The notes under the pieces were generated by a model. The model was not told the DNA's origin. It ran no database searches and was given only the letters and a program-made list of their open reading frames with translations. Shown here one piece after another: positions 1 to 9,806 of a stretch of 28,033 nucleotides of DNA. The DNA comes from Setomelanomma holmii (lineage: Eukaryota; Ascomycota; Dothideomycetes; Pleosporales; Phaeosphaeriaceae). The DNA is taken from contig ML978366.1 in assembly GCA_010015745.1 (NCBI GenBank), positions 1 to 28,033 of the forward strand. Reading direction: 5' to 3'. The position numbers and the translations under genes are program-made. Position 1 is the stretch's first letter, and each line of letters starts with the position of its first letter.

Positions 1-92
1 ACTCTCTCGTTGTACACGTATATATAGCTTCCCTCGTTCATAGCTACACAATCAACTCAGTCCTTCATTCCTCCTTCCACATCACACATCCA
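1..92 (+). mobile_element. LTR-like repeat A, copy 1 (cut by window edge)
   Basis: This segment matches 27185-27276 over 92 bases with a single difference (position 54, C here and A there). It holds a TATATATAG box and ends in CATCCA. The second copy shows that the full unit is about 120 bp and runs TG...CA, as an LTR would. Here the right border at 92/93 falls inside a copia gag reading frame read on the minus strand, so this copy was inserted into that older element. Whether it is a solo LTR or the end of a full element cannot be seen, because its left part lies outside the window. No coding capacity is visible. Confidence 0.75.
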
Positions 93-556
93 AGACTCTC
101 ACTGACTGACGGACAGAGGTGCTTCTTCAACGTACTCAAGCGCTCGTACGCGTCCTTGCAGTCAACAATGAGATCTATGTGCTTGACGTCAATCGTACGC
201 GCAATCTCTGAATTGAACTCCTTGAGAGCTTTGTCTTTCTGGCGCCATTCAAGTCTCTTATAGTCATATGTCCGTGCCCACGCATTGTACTTGTTGAGCT
301 CTGTCGGTGTAAGGTCGTATATCTCAAGCAGTTTGGACGGTACTAGGTCCCTCAACCTCCTCAGATCTATCTCTTTTGGCTCTTCTCTCTCAAGGACCAG
401 AAGCTGGTCCCTTGAAAGGTCTGGATCAACATACGGCCATAAGTTGTTTCTGCTGGCTGTATCTTTCCTCAAGAACAGCCATTTCAACCAGTCTCCTGGA
501 TTCTTGAGTATTACTGACTCCGTTGCCACCACTAGGCCCTGCTCTTGAGTAGCCAT
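93..556 (-). pseudogene. Ty1/copia-type gag, 5' part, interrupted by repeat A
   Basis: A minus-strand frame starts with ATG at 556-554 and stays open for about 154 codons down to the repeat A border. It encodes a charged, Trp- and Lys-rich protein (it begins MATQEQGLVVATES and includes WLKWLFLRKD and YDYKRLEWRQKDKALKEF), in the style of fungal copia Gag N-termini. The assignment rests mainly on position: it follows an LTR (852-716), a tRNA primer site (715-705) and a leader of about 150 nt in the correct order and orientation. The remaining gag and all of pol would lie to the left, beyond the inserted repeat. The last residues of the open frame (after SVSES) are encoded by repeat A and are not native. 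The element cannot be autonomous as seen here. Confidence 0.7.
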
Positions 557-704
557 CTTGTACTCTGCTGGTCCTAAGTCGCTGTAGGTAGCGCGCTAAG
601 TCGTAAATCAGTTAAACAACAGACGTGTCATTCAACAAGGTCAATAGCCTGTTGTCGTAGGCTATATGTGTGTCGTGTGAACGCAGTGATAATTGAAGGC
701 TTCC

Positions 705-715
705 GGGCTCATAAC
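705..715 (-). promoter_or_regulatory. Retrotransposon primer-binding site, initiator-Met tRNA half
   Basis: On the minus strand the 11 nt immediately downstream of the LTR read GTTATGAGCCC. This is the exact complement of the anticodon-loop sequence GGGCUCAUAAC of eukaryotic initiator methionine tRNA. Ty5 and Drosophila copia prime reverse transcription from this internal half of the tRNA rather than from its 3' CCA end. The site abuts the LTR with no gap, which fixes both the LTR border and the element's orientation (leftward). Confidence 0.8.
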
Positions 716-852
716 TGTAACGGTACAAAAGGAGGGGAGGGACTGCGCTGAATTAACTATCTGAGGTGGGCGGAGCTACATATATAGACTGCCGCACATG
801 AGCTATCCCAACTTGTACTAGAGTAGATCTGGGCAAGGTCCAAACCGTTACA
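716..852 (-). mobile_element. Copia 5' LTR, 137 bp
   Basis: The segment is bounded by perfect 8-bp inverted termini (TGTAACGG...CCGTTACA) and has a TATATATG promoter-like box about 70 bp from its start in the leftward direction. A half-tRNA primer site lies directly at its inner end. The outer flank (853 onward) is hAT transposase coding sequence, so the copia element inserted into a hAT element. A candidate target duplication of AACAA lies at 853-857, but its partner would be outside the window. Confidence 0.82.
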
Positions 853-1436
853 AACAATGATCACGCCACATCTAATATAGTGGAGGAGACGCAGCTTATA
901 AAGGACTGGCAACGCGATGGGCCATTAGGCGTACTTCTTAGCGTTATCACCTTCATCAAAACACCGCAGCAGTACAAGCTTTTTGAAGATTTTCAATGCC
1001 TAGCCCAACGCGAGCTACCTACTGACAAGCAGGAGATACTTGAGCCCGTTAAGCCAGTTGTCACACGCTGGAACTCGTACTACTCATGCTTTGAGCACGC
1101 TGTTAAACTGCAGGCAGCAGTAAGTGCTTACGCAAACAGCCACATTGATCACATCAAAAACAAAGACGCTTACGCCCAAAGTCGCAACAACCAGCTACCT
1201 GACGCGCCTGTGTGGATAAGATCAGACGGACTTAGCGCTGCTGATTGGCAAGTAGTTAATGAGTATATAGATGTTCTTAGGCCACTGAAGGAGTGTACAA
1301 AACACCTTAAAGGACGCGGGCAAGGCAGTGATAAGGACGATAAAAAAGCTGGTAAAGCACCTAGCAGATTTGGCTCTATTGCTGAGATTGTTCCTGTATT
1401 TGAGTACTTACTTAGAGTACTAGAATCGCGACTCTA
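853..1436 (+). pseudogene. hAT-family transposase fragment (middle part)
   Basis: An open frame runs without a native start from the copia LTR border to 1436. It contains the hAT signature VTRWNSYY followed by a long helical region, a DWQVVNEYIDVLRPLKECT segment, and VPVFEYLLRVLESRL. These correspond in order to the central RNase H-like region of Restless/Tol2-type hAT transposases. Both ends are artificial: the 5' side was split by the copia LTR and the 3' side stops abruptly at the pogo sequence. The N-terminal BED zinc finger, the C-terminal dimerisation domain and the terminal inverted repeats are all absent. It is a relic with no expected activity. Confidence 0.85.
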
Positions 1437-2768
1437 AAGCTGGTTAACCGCCTCAATAATTGAAGCTGGTGACGAGCTCTTGTGCTTCCTAACGCGCTCA
1501 TGGATCAACGTTGATTGAGCCTCAAGCTCACGTACGTTGCTCGGCGTACGAGCCTGCCAGACAGCCTCTGGCAGAGTAGCTGGAGTAGGCGTACGTGGCT
1601 GCACGTCTAGCTTTGACAGAACAGCGTCTGGCTGGAGAGGCACAAGGCCTGCGCCTCGAAAGGCTGAGCAGATATTAGCTGTCGTAAACGCGCAATCAAA
1701 TGCTGCCTTAAAGGCTGGCAGAAATTCTAGCTTGGTGATGTAGTTGAAGTGGTGGCGGATGAGAGCCTTGATCTTGCGGCTGTACGGGCGCTTCAACAGC
1801 GAGAAGCAGCCAACGTCAAGCGGCTGCAGCAGGTGAGATGAGTGAGGTGGCATGCAGAGCGTGTAGATATTGTTCTCCTTGCAGAGCTCCTCAAACTTAA
1901 GAGAGTGGTGGCTCTCATGGCCATCAAGGATAAGCAGCCGGCGTGCCCCAACTACCTTCCGCTCTGTATGCTTGATAAAGTGCTTCAGCCACTCTACACC
2001 AAGCTCATTGTTTGTCCAGCCGTTGTCGCTAACTACAATCGCCCAGTCGCGTGGGATCTCTGCCTCCTCATACCAGGCAGACAAGTGATACTGGCCAGCA
2101 AAGATGAGGAAGGATGGGATTGTCCAGCCAGCAGCGTTGATTGCAGCAATCACTGTCGTCCACTCACGGTCACCAGGCTGGATAGCCTTTGGCCTGCCTC
2201 TCCTCTCTGACCCTGTAACGACGAGCTGAGTCGTGATCTTGCCCATCATAAAGCCAGCCTCGTCAAAGCTGTAGACGTCCTCGTCGCAGATACCGTACTT
2301 GGCCTTTGTATGCTCCACAAGGTCAAACCAGCTCCTAATTAGTATAGGATCCTCGAATAGAGCTCTCTGTCTATCGTACGCTCAATTCCATCGCGTCTTA
2401 AGACTTTCTGTACGCTTGACAAAGTTGCGCGGCCAGTGGACACCAACGCAACCTGCGCCGCACCGCGCCAGCAGCTTATCAGCCATATCACGTACAGCTG
2501 AGTACGTAGGCGCAAATCCACGTTGGTCTAGGTCGAGTATATATTTGACAATCACCTCCTCTTCTAGCTGGGTGAGCTTCCTTGAGTTGGGCTGGCAATC
2601 GCGTTGTGCAGGCTTGCCAGTGCGTCGGTTGCATAGTGTAGTTTCAGCAACGTTGAAGACTGCAGCAGCGCGTCAGGTACTCTGCAATTGACATGTATTA
2701 AGAGATAAGATAGCAAGCTTAATATCTGCTTCATCTGATAGCAATTGAGTAACGTTGCGTGGAGCCAT
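1434..2768 (-). pseudogene. Pogo/Fot1-type (DDE_1) transposase with two TGA stops, 3'-truncated
   Basis: From ATG at 2768-2766 one frame runs 445 codons to a TAG at 1436-1434, broken only by TGA at 2675-2673 and 2384-2382 (codons 32 and 129). N-terminal part: a psq/CENP-B-like DNA-binding region (PNSRKLTQLEEEVIVKYIL, then a Trp-Pro HWPRNFVKR segment). C-terminal part: the DDE_1 nuclease, with VYSFDEAGFMMG (first Asp), LLILDGHESHHS (second Asp), MPPHSSHLLQPLDVGCF and the FRGAGLVP region. Both stops fit CGA(Arg)-to-TGA transitions. The normal C-terminal tail is missing because the frame meets the hAT fragment at about 1436. A full length of roughly 500-550 residues is usual, so about 444 codons indicates truncation. 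The frame is otherwise undamaged, so inactivation looks fairly recent. Confidence 0.9.
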
Positions 2769-2851
2769 TGTACGCTGAGATAAAAGAGGTGGGCAAAGTT
2801 GGTGGGGTGCGCGACTCGCTTGTATGCGCGGCTCGCTTGTAATCTACGTTA
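2769..2851 (-). mobile_element. Probable 5' terminal region of the pogo element, with TA border
   Basis: Upstream of the transposase ATG, two adjacent 17-bp units (2808-2824 and 2825-2841) differ at one base. They read TGCGCGACTCGCTTGTA and TGCGCGGCTCGCTTGTA. The sequence then ends near ACGT followed by TA (2850-2851), consistent with a terminal inverted repeat and the TA target site used by Tc1/pogo elements. The matching inverted repeat at the other end is lost because the element is truncated at the hAT junction, so this border is inferred. Confidence 0.45.
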
Positions 2852-2974
2852 TGCTCGCTGAAATGCATATAAAGAAAACAAAAACACGGAGGAAATAACT
2901 TAACGACAGCTCGCTTGCTTCGCCTGATGCCATATCTGGTCCGAGAATACTCGCGTCGACGAATGAGGATGACT

Positions 2975-5900
2975 TCAAATCCAGGCACCGCCGCTTCCAC
3001 CGCGCCAGTGTCCACCATCATTTCCGTCTCGCCGATGTCTGTTACCACCGCGACCACCTCGACCACGGCCACGACCGCTAGTACCAGCCTGGCCACGTGA
3101 CCCATTGATGATGTCCTGCAGCGACTAACCTAGCATCGAAGGTTAGTTGTGCGCAGGCGCTAACTTGTTCATACCAAGATGATTCTGCATCTGGTTCATT
3201 TGGTGGTTGTTGAAGCCGCCACCATTGTTGGGCGGTTGCGCTGGATGCCACCAAATCTCGCAGTGTGGTTCAAGCCACCGCGTCCGCGTCCATGACCACC
3301 GCCGCGTCCGCGATTATGGCGGCCGCCACGAGGGCCTGATGGAAGTGCGCTGGAGCCGAAGACGGAGCTGGTGTCAGCCTCGGGTTGGATGTCGAAAGCC
3401 TGGTTGCCTTGAGACTCGCCGCTGGATTGGAATGAATTGTCGTTGGAGAAGTTGTTGTTTGGTGATGCGCCATTGAAGGTGCCTGGCGGGTGGAAGAACG
3501 GACAGCCAGACTTTTGGCAGACGCCGTAGTCCCGCACATTGAAGCAAGGCTTGGTGGAGCGATGGTCTACTCTAGGACCTGGAGCTGCATCGCTCATCGC
3601 TGAATCGCCGGACGCGTCAATTTGAGGCTGATCAGAGGTGCCGAAGAAAGTCGCTGGGATGGAGCTCGGATCTATGCGACCATTAAAGGTGCCTAGCGGT
3701 GCGTTGCTGACTCGACGGGTGCTCTGATGCTCGCCTGGGTTGTGCAGATAAGGACAGTCTTGGCGGCGGCATGGACCCCATTTGGAAAAATTCGGGCATG
3801 GGGTGTGAGGGCGAGCAAGCTGAGCTTTTTGAATTGCCTGCAAGTCGTGGCTAAACCTGCAATCGTCGCCGTAGTTGCAAATTCTGCCATCAACCATGAA
3901 TCTGCATGGTTGTCGTTGATCGTTGCCATTGGCCATGCTGACGCTCTGAGCGGTCGCGCCTTGAGACTGAGCAGGATCGGGAGCGTGTTGGGCCGTGCTG
4001 GGAGCCTGCTGTAAGAACGCTGGATCGTGGCTGTATGGACAATGGTCGCTACGGTAACACTTGCCTTTAGCAAAGTTTCTGCAAGCCTCAGCAGCACCCG
4101 ACTGTCCATGAGCTACATTTGAAGATCCATTGCCGAATCCATTGAGAATGCCATGCTGTCGAAAGGCATCGTTTCTCTCGGGTCCGTCGATGCTCATTTC
4201 ATCGACTTGATTCGCCTCAGCCATGGTCGGCAACGGAGCATTGAAGCCATTTGGCCGAGCTGCGAAAAATTGGGTCGCAGACGCGAGATTGGTGGACGAA
4301 TCAATGGTGTTGTCTGGAGCAGCAAGGTTGCCTTGCGGAGCAGTAGGATGGGAAGGAAAAGCCGCGGTGGCCTGAGTACCGATCGAGGACCCAAAGCTCT
4401 GGTCGAAGATGGAAGGCTGAGTACCACTCGAAGAGCCGAAGGATGTATTGAAGACAGGTTGCTGGTTCGACGGGACAGTCGGGGCGTGTGCCGCATCCCT
4501 AGCTCCAATAGCTTGCTGAAGATGTGAACAGATAACCACCACCGTCTTGCTCATGCTCGAAAGCTTGGAGTTCTCGTGGTACGATTCGAGGCTGTGTTGT
4601 AGGCGGAGCATTGCGGCGTGATTCCAATTCGTTGCGAGGAGCTCATTTGGCTCGCAATCCCAGACTAAGAGAGACGTCATGCAGACCTGCGCGACTAGCA
4701 ATGTATCGACTTCAAATTCCAAGGCAAGATTGTCGTCATTCCAGAGGGTGTGCGGATGCATCCCGATGATTGATGCGCCTTTGGACTCCCACAGGTCCGT
4801 CAGCCGTTGCAAGCAAAATTGCTTGGTTGGGATATCCTTGTCAGTCAAGAGGTCCTGGGTGTGATCGTTGAATCGATAAATAATGGTCTGAATGCCGTTT
4901 TGATGCTTCTTCATCACGGCCAGCAGTTCGTCGCGCCTGGCTTTGGCTTCAGCCTCTTGCTCTCGGATTGCTTCAGCAGCTTCTTGTGCTGCCCGACGCT
5001 TTGCTTGCTCAGACTTGCTCGCAATCTCTTCAGCTTTCCTTTTGTCTTCCTCGGCCTGGTGCGTGAGCTTGATCTGCCATTTCTCATTCAGCTCTTTCTC
5101 CAGTGCAGCTTCCCGGCTCGCAATTTTCTCGTTGCACTGTTCTTGCAGCGCAGCCATATCCCGCTTGTACTTCTCGATGACATTGGCCAGTTCTTCTTCA
5201 GACTGCTGTTTTATGGCCGTGACCATCTTCTCATGGCTCTCTTTATTCTCATTGTATGCTGTGATTTTGTGCTCGAGAGCCTTCGCCTTTTGTACGGCTC
5301 TTGTTTCGGCCTCCACTCTCAGCTGCTTCTCACGTTCCAGAAGGTACTTCGGGTCGAATGTGTCTTCGTATGTCACGGCGAGGTCATCTTCGTCAAATAA
5401 GGTGTCCTGCTTCTTGAACCCCTGCCCCGCGTTAACGGCATTGGATGCAATTGATGCCTCTGGAACCGCGGTATCAGTAGCGTCGGACTCGATGCCAGGC
5501 GTCAACAGCTGCTGAATGCGTTTGGCTTTAGTCGCCAAATCAGAGTCGTGCGGAGGCTGCGCGGGTGACTGAATCTGATCAAGGATGTGCCAAAGCTCAG
5601 GTGTAAGTAGACCGAGATATGGAATGACCCCGCGCCAGTGCGGATCGTTGCTCAGGTACAGATAAACACGGTTGATCGGCTTCGTCAGGTGTCCTAAATC
5701 CTGTCCATTAAGCTTCTCGCGCGATAGCAAGTACGACTCGATGTTGTTCAGCTCCTGGCGCACACGAATGACTTGAGAGGTCAACAAGGCGGCCAGATAA
5801 TGGCGCTGCTCCTTGTCGGTTTCAGAATCACGGATGAGCAGTCTCAATGCTGGGCCAGCCTTTGCGATCTGCTCGAAGGTGATGTTCGAGTGATCACTTG

Positions 5901-6321
5901 GGGAGAGCTTGGAGAATGCTTCAACGACATCTTGCTTCTCTTCCTCGTTCAGTGCGGCAAGACCTTGTTCGTTACGACGTGCGCATTCTGCATCTAGACA
6001 CATTTTCGCTGCACGCTGAAGATCGTAGACATCGTCATCTAGGCGAATCTTCTTTTCGACCGGTAAATCTGGTGTGCGCGTTGTGCCGGGACTCTGGTCA
6101 GGGGCGGTGTCGCTCGAACTTTCATCGTGCTTCCTTTTGGCGCTGTGTATGGCGCTCGCAAACCTCGAAGCAGTTGCGGAAGTCGGAGTAGCCGCTGTGG
6201 AGGTCGTTAGAGTACTGCGCACGCTCGTGTTGATGGGACTGCTAGACGATGTATCGCGCCTAGAGCGCCGGGACCGTGAAGAGGTGGGCGGCGTATTCGA
6301 CATGTTCGACATGTTCGTCAT
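2975..6321 (-). CDS. CCCH zinc-finger protein with coiled coil and Gly/Arg-rich tail
   Basis: A main frame of 1041 codons runs from ATG at 6321. Order: a Ser/Thr/Arg-rich disordered start; a helical region; a long Glu/Lys/Ala coiled coil at about residues 324-472; a globular part; FG-containing low complexity (NTSFGSSSG, DQSFGSSIG) near 640-670; then four CCCH fingers at about 746-766, 804-826, 838-860 and 924-945 (for example C-RNFAKGK-C-YRSDH-C-PYS-H). The 3' end needs care. The main frame stops at 3196, but an Asn/Gln-rich stretch in another frame (GGGFNNHQMNQMQNH) and an RGG-rich stretch ending at 2975 (GRGRGRGGRGGNR, last exon about 3115-2975 after a CTGCAG acceptor) look like the true C-terminus. 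The frames do not join cleanly by GT-AG splicing alone. RNA binding is likely from the fingers and RGG tail; the cellular role is unknown. CCCH plus FG recalls NUP42-type mRNA-export proteins, but only weakly. Confidence 0.8.
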
Positions 6322-7303
6322 GCTCAGAGATCGTGTGTGGGGGTGGTGGAAAGGGGTGCTTGTCCGTCAAGTTGAGGGGAGGGAGATAGATTGGGCAGAA
6401 ATGTAGAGAGCCGTAAGCTGGTCGGCGTGTTGGTGTGAGAGAGTTCTAGTCGAGAGGACCGTGCCCCGACTGGTGCTAGCGTTGGAAGGATGGGGTGAAA
6501 GTGAATGTGAGGATACTCGCAAACTGTGCCCGGGATGCGTGCGACCGTCAGTGCGCGGTGAGCGCGGAGGGTGTTTGAACGACAAAGGCTGGGATGGATG
6601 CGCATTGTAGACTAGGGGGATAAACTTGAGACAATGAAGAAGACCGGGAGTGCACAATGTCTTTGTGGTGGGTATGGGCTCTATACGGAGAGGTGTATGG
6701 CAACGAGACAGCAGGCGGGCTATCGCACTGGCAGATGTGCTGGACGTGACATGTCTTGACGAATACACAGACTGAATCGAGAGTATATAGGGATTGTGTG
6801 AACGAAAAGGAGAGCAATGATCAGGGAAACAATGGATGGATGCGCCGGCGCTGGCGCTGGACAAACATGGTAGACAACTTGCTTGACCTTAAGCTTGCAA
6901 GCAACCTACAGATCATTCACGGTAGCCTACATTGTCACCAGGACGCTCTGGTGGTAGCTAGACGGACCGAGTAAGCCCCTATTCGAATCGCCTTCTTGAT
7001 CGTCGAGATGCGGAACAGCTTGGCCAGCACCATGGCGTGAAGTCCATGTGACGGTTCGAGAGGTATACTTGTCGCCCTCCACCATGAACAACAGAACAGA
7101 TAGAGGATGGCCATGGTCGAGGCGGAGATGAGTGAGGTCGGAGGAAGAAGTCGGAGGCTTGGCTCGGCTTATCGCTAGCGCCGCCCTGGGCAGGGTTAAG
7201 CCACGCGGGACGCAGAAGGCACAATGAGGAGACGGCCGCCCTCGATGGCAGTCACGACCAGCACCAGCAACCCTCAGCAGTCCAATGTCGAGCGCCCAGC
7301 AAG
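6322..7303. promoter_or_regulatory. Divergent intergenic region between the CCCH gene and the regulator gene
   Basis: About 980 bases separate two divergently transcribed genes, so both promoters should lie here. CT-rich tracts on the coding side of the CCCH gene (about 6330-6500) are typical of fungal 5' leaders. Several minus-strand open frames exist but are Ser/Pro/His/Thr-rich with no recognisable domain, and are taken as non-coding. No RNA gene or repeat was seen. Confidence 0.5.
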
Positions 7304-7335
7304 ATGCGCAATCCCGTCGCGTGCATCACGTGTAG
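7285..7335 (+). promoter_or_regulatory. Short upstream ORF overlapping the regulator's start codon
   Basis: An ATG at 7285-7287, 19 nt before the chosen start at 7304 and out of frame with it, opens a 16-codon frame that closes at TAG 7333-7335, inside the main coding region. If this ATG is in the mature leader, scanning ribosomes would meet it first. Overlapping uORFs usually lower main-frame translation. Whether it is transcribed is not known. Confidence 0.4.
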
Positions 7336-9647
7336 GACCGCGAAACAGCGATGCCTAAACAATCAGGACGGCCAGCCGTGCGAGCGGTGCAAGGCGGGCG
7401 GGCGGTCGCAGCTGTGCGAATACCCTCCGCCAGGAACAAGTGCGATTCATCGCAAGCCAAAACGCCCACGCGCCTCTGAAGACACCGGAGACTCGCCGAG
7501 CGGCACTGGAGGGCACGCGACCAATGAATCGACTGGCCAGCAGACGCTCTACCGCCGCCATGACGATGCAGGCGTGCCGAATGGCCTCAGCGGCATCAGT
7601 CCCACTGCCGGTCCACACAGCGCCTCGCCGAACGCGGCATCTCTGTCCCTCCTCGACGGCCTCGACCCCTTTGAGCTGTTGACGGATGAAGTCAAGAACA
7701 GCTATCTCAGATGCTCCTACAAATGGAGTTTCCATCACACTCCTACGTTGTTGCTGCGGATTCGCGATCGCACGCTGGAGCCATGGATGGCTTGGGCGAT
7801 CCTCGCGCTCGCCATACGGTATGTTACTTTCTGATACTGCTCCCAGTTTATTAGATATGTGTAATCGTACATCTTCATATGTGGAAGTCCGTGGAGAGAG
7901 ACGTCAACGAAATCATAGAGGTGTGGTGACTGATTTTGCGCAGCTTTGTCAAGGACCCGCCGGCACCATTCAAGTCGCAGAAGGAGGCTAGCAATGCCTA
8001 CGCCGCACACGCTCGCCAGATGCTGCAATCTGAACTCGAGACGCCGAGCATCAGTCGCGTACAGGCCCTGCTCATGTTGACAGGCCACGATTGGGGGGCT
8101 GGCAATGGAAGGCGCGCATGGATATACCTGGGCATGGCCATTCGCCTGGTCCAGGTCATGGACCTGACGCAAGAGCTCAAGACACCGCGAAATCGTATGC
8201 CAACACGCGAGGAGTTCATCGAGGCAGAAGTGCGCCGGCGCACAGCATGGACCTGCTTCCTCATGGACTCGTTGCTCAGCGGAGGGAAAGGTCGCAAGCG
8301 CTCCTTGACTGCATCAGATCTGACCATCCAGCTGCCATGCGAACGTGAGGCATTCGTCTTCGGCGAGCCAACCTGTTCCGAACAGCTCGATAGCAGCGTG
8401 CGGATGCCACCAGTCACTCTCCCCGTGGGCGAGATCGGCATTATCGGTTACAGCATGCGCGCTGCCAACATCTGGGGCAAGGTCGCTCGCTGGGCGTGCT
8501 CCGAGGACCTCAAGTCAGAACTACCTTGGTCGCCATCATCACAGTTCCAACAACTCATCTACGAGCTGGAGCGATGGAAGAGCTCGCTGCCTCAGCGGCT
8601 GCGGTACGAGCTGTTCTCACTCCACAGCCACAACGCCGTCGATCAAGGCCAGGCGTACTGCTACATGCATTGCATTCACTTTATGAGCTACATGTTCCTG
8701 CACCGCGCCTATCTCCCAGTCCTGGGACCTCAGCAGAATGGCGCTGGAGCAGATGACACACCCAACTCGTATGACGAACACCAAGACATGTGGCGAAATT
8801 GGCAGAAGACTTCGCGAAAAGAGCTGTTCAATGAGTCGATTATGGTGTTGGAAATGCTTGACGAAATGCGCACGTTTGGCGTGTACTTCCTGCGCGGCCT
8901 GGTACCTTGGATCGGATTCACCATCTACACAGCTGTCGGCGTGATGCTGTATTGCTTCAACTTCCCCAGCGCCGAAGATGATCCGCGTCTGCGCGAAAAT
9001 GCGCGAAAATGCGTCATCAACGGTTGCACGTTCCTCAAGGAGATGAAGATGCAGTGGCCAATGGCGGAGACTTGGGTGAGTGACAAAAGCCTGGCAATCT
9101 CCACGTACTTGGCTGACGACCTTAGTTTGAAACCATCAAGCGCATGCAAGCGTACTATCGATCCGTGTTAGGCCAAGACGGACCTGCATCACCAGAAGAG
9201 CGCCAGGCCCTACGGCGCGCCATGATCGATTACGGCGCACTGCAGCCCTCGCCAGTCCAGAAGCCTACTGACTCCAAAGGTCCGGATGGACCTGTTCTTG
9301 CAAGCATCTCTCCCAACCTATCTACTCACGAGGTACATGAGCCGTATTCGACTCAGCGCGCATTAGCTAACAGCATTCAGCCTAAGGCCCTGCATGTTCA
9401 CCTCCAAAGCCAGACAACGTTGAGCCCACCTACAAATGCTCCAACGCCCAACAATGGCTATCCATCGTCTTTCGTGTGGAATTCGCCCAACACAATACCG
9501 CCACTGGAGGCTGACGAGACGTTCAACTTGGATTCATTCGATCTTTCGAATGCTGAGCTTGAAGCGATGATGATGAATGCGACACAGGACTTCTGGGCGA
9601 GCTTCCCCGGCCAGGTTGGTGGAGTTCCAAAAGCAGGTCATTATTAG
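7304..9647 (+). CDS. Zn2Cys6 fungal-specific transcription factor
   Basis: Three exons (7304-7818, 7944-9075, 9126-9647) give 722 residues. The introns of 125 and 50 nt have GTATGT/GCGCAG and GTGAGT/CTTAG borders and keep the frame. The binuclear cluster is complete: Cys7, 10, 17, 26, 29, 38 (CX2CX6CX8CX2CX8C), followed by a basic linker (HRKPKRPR). The middle part carries the fungal-specific 'middle homology' region, recognised by GRRAWIYLGMAIRLVQVMDL and then RRRTAWTCFLMDSLLSGG. The C-terminus is Pro/Asn/Ser-rich and ends in an acidic-hydrophobic stretch (LDSFDLSNAELEAMM) that could activate transcription. It is expected to bind CGG-type sites in the nucleus; targets cannot be read from sequence. 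It is intact, unlike many genes further right. Confidence 0.92.
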
Positions 9648-9806
9648 TGAGATTCTGTTTGGCATTGGAGGAGATCAGGACACACAATCAACGGGGAGGC
9701 GTGGCTTGATTTGTTGCAACACCTAATGCAGCGATGTCAGATATGACGTCGTCAATCTACAAGATAACGCCAGAACGCCTACCAAGCATGTGAGATCCTA
9801 TGCATA

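Noticed and set aside
705..715. Sequence identical to part of initiator-Met tRNA
   Set aside because: Only the anticodon arm is present with no cloverleaf around it, and it abuts an LTR; it is a primer-binding site, not a tRNA gene.
4807..5515. Long plus-strand frames opposite the CCCH gene (197 and 190 codons)
   Set aside because: They lie antisense to the Glu/Lys/Ala coiled coil and have the Ser/Cys/Leu/Phe-rich composition expected of its complement; no domain is visible.
6367..6864. 165-codon minus-strand frame in the divergent promoter region
   Set aside because: Ser/His/Pro/Thr-rich, overlapping two other frames of similar quality, no motif; taken as CT-rich leader DNA.
9144..9171. 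Overlap of two open frames at the third exon of the regulator, suggesting two genes
   Set aside because: A consensus GTGAGT...TTAG intron (9076-9125) joins them in frame into one 722-residue protein.
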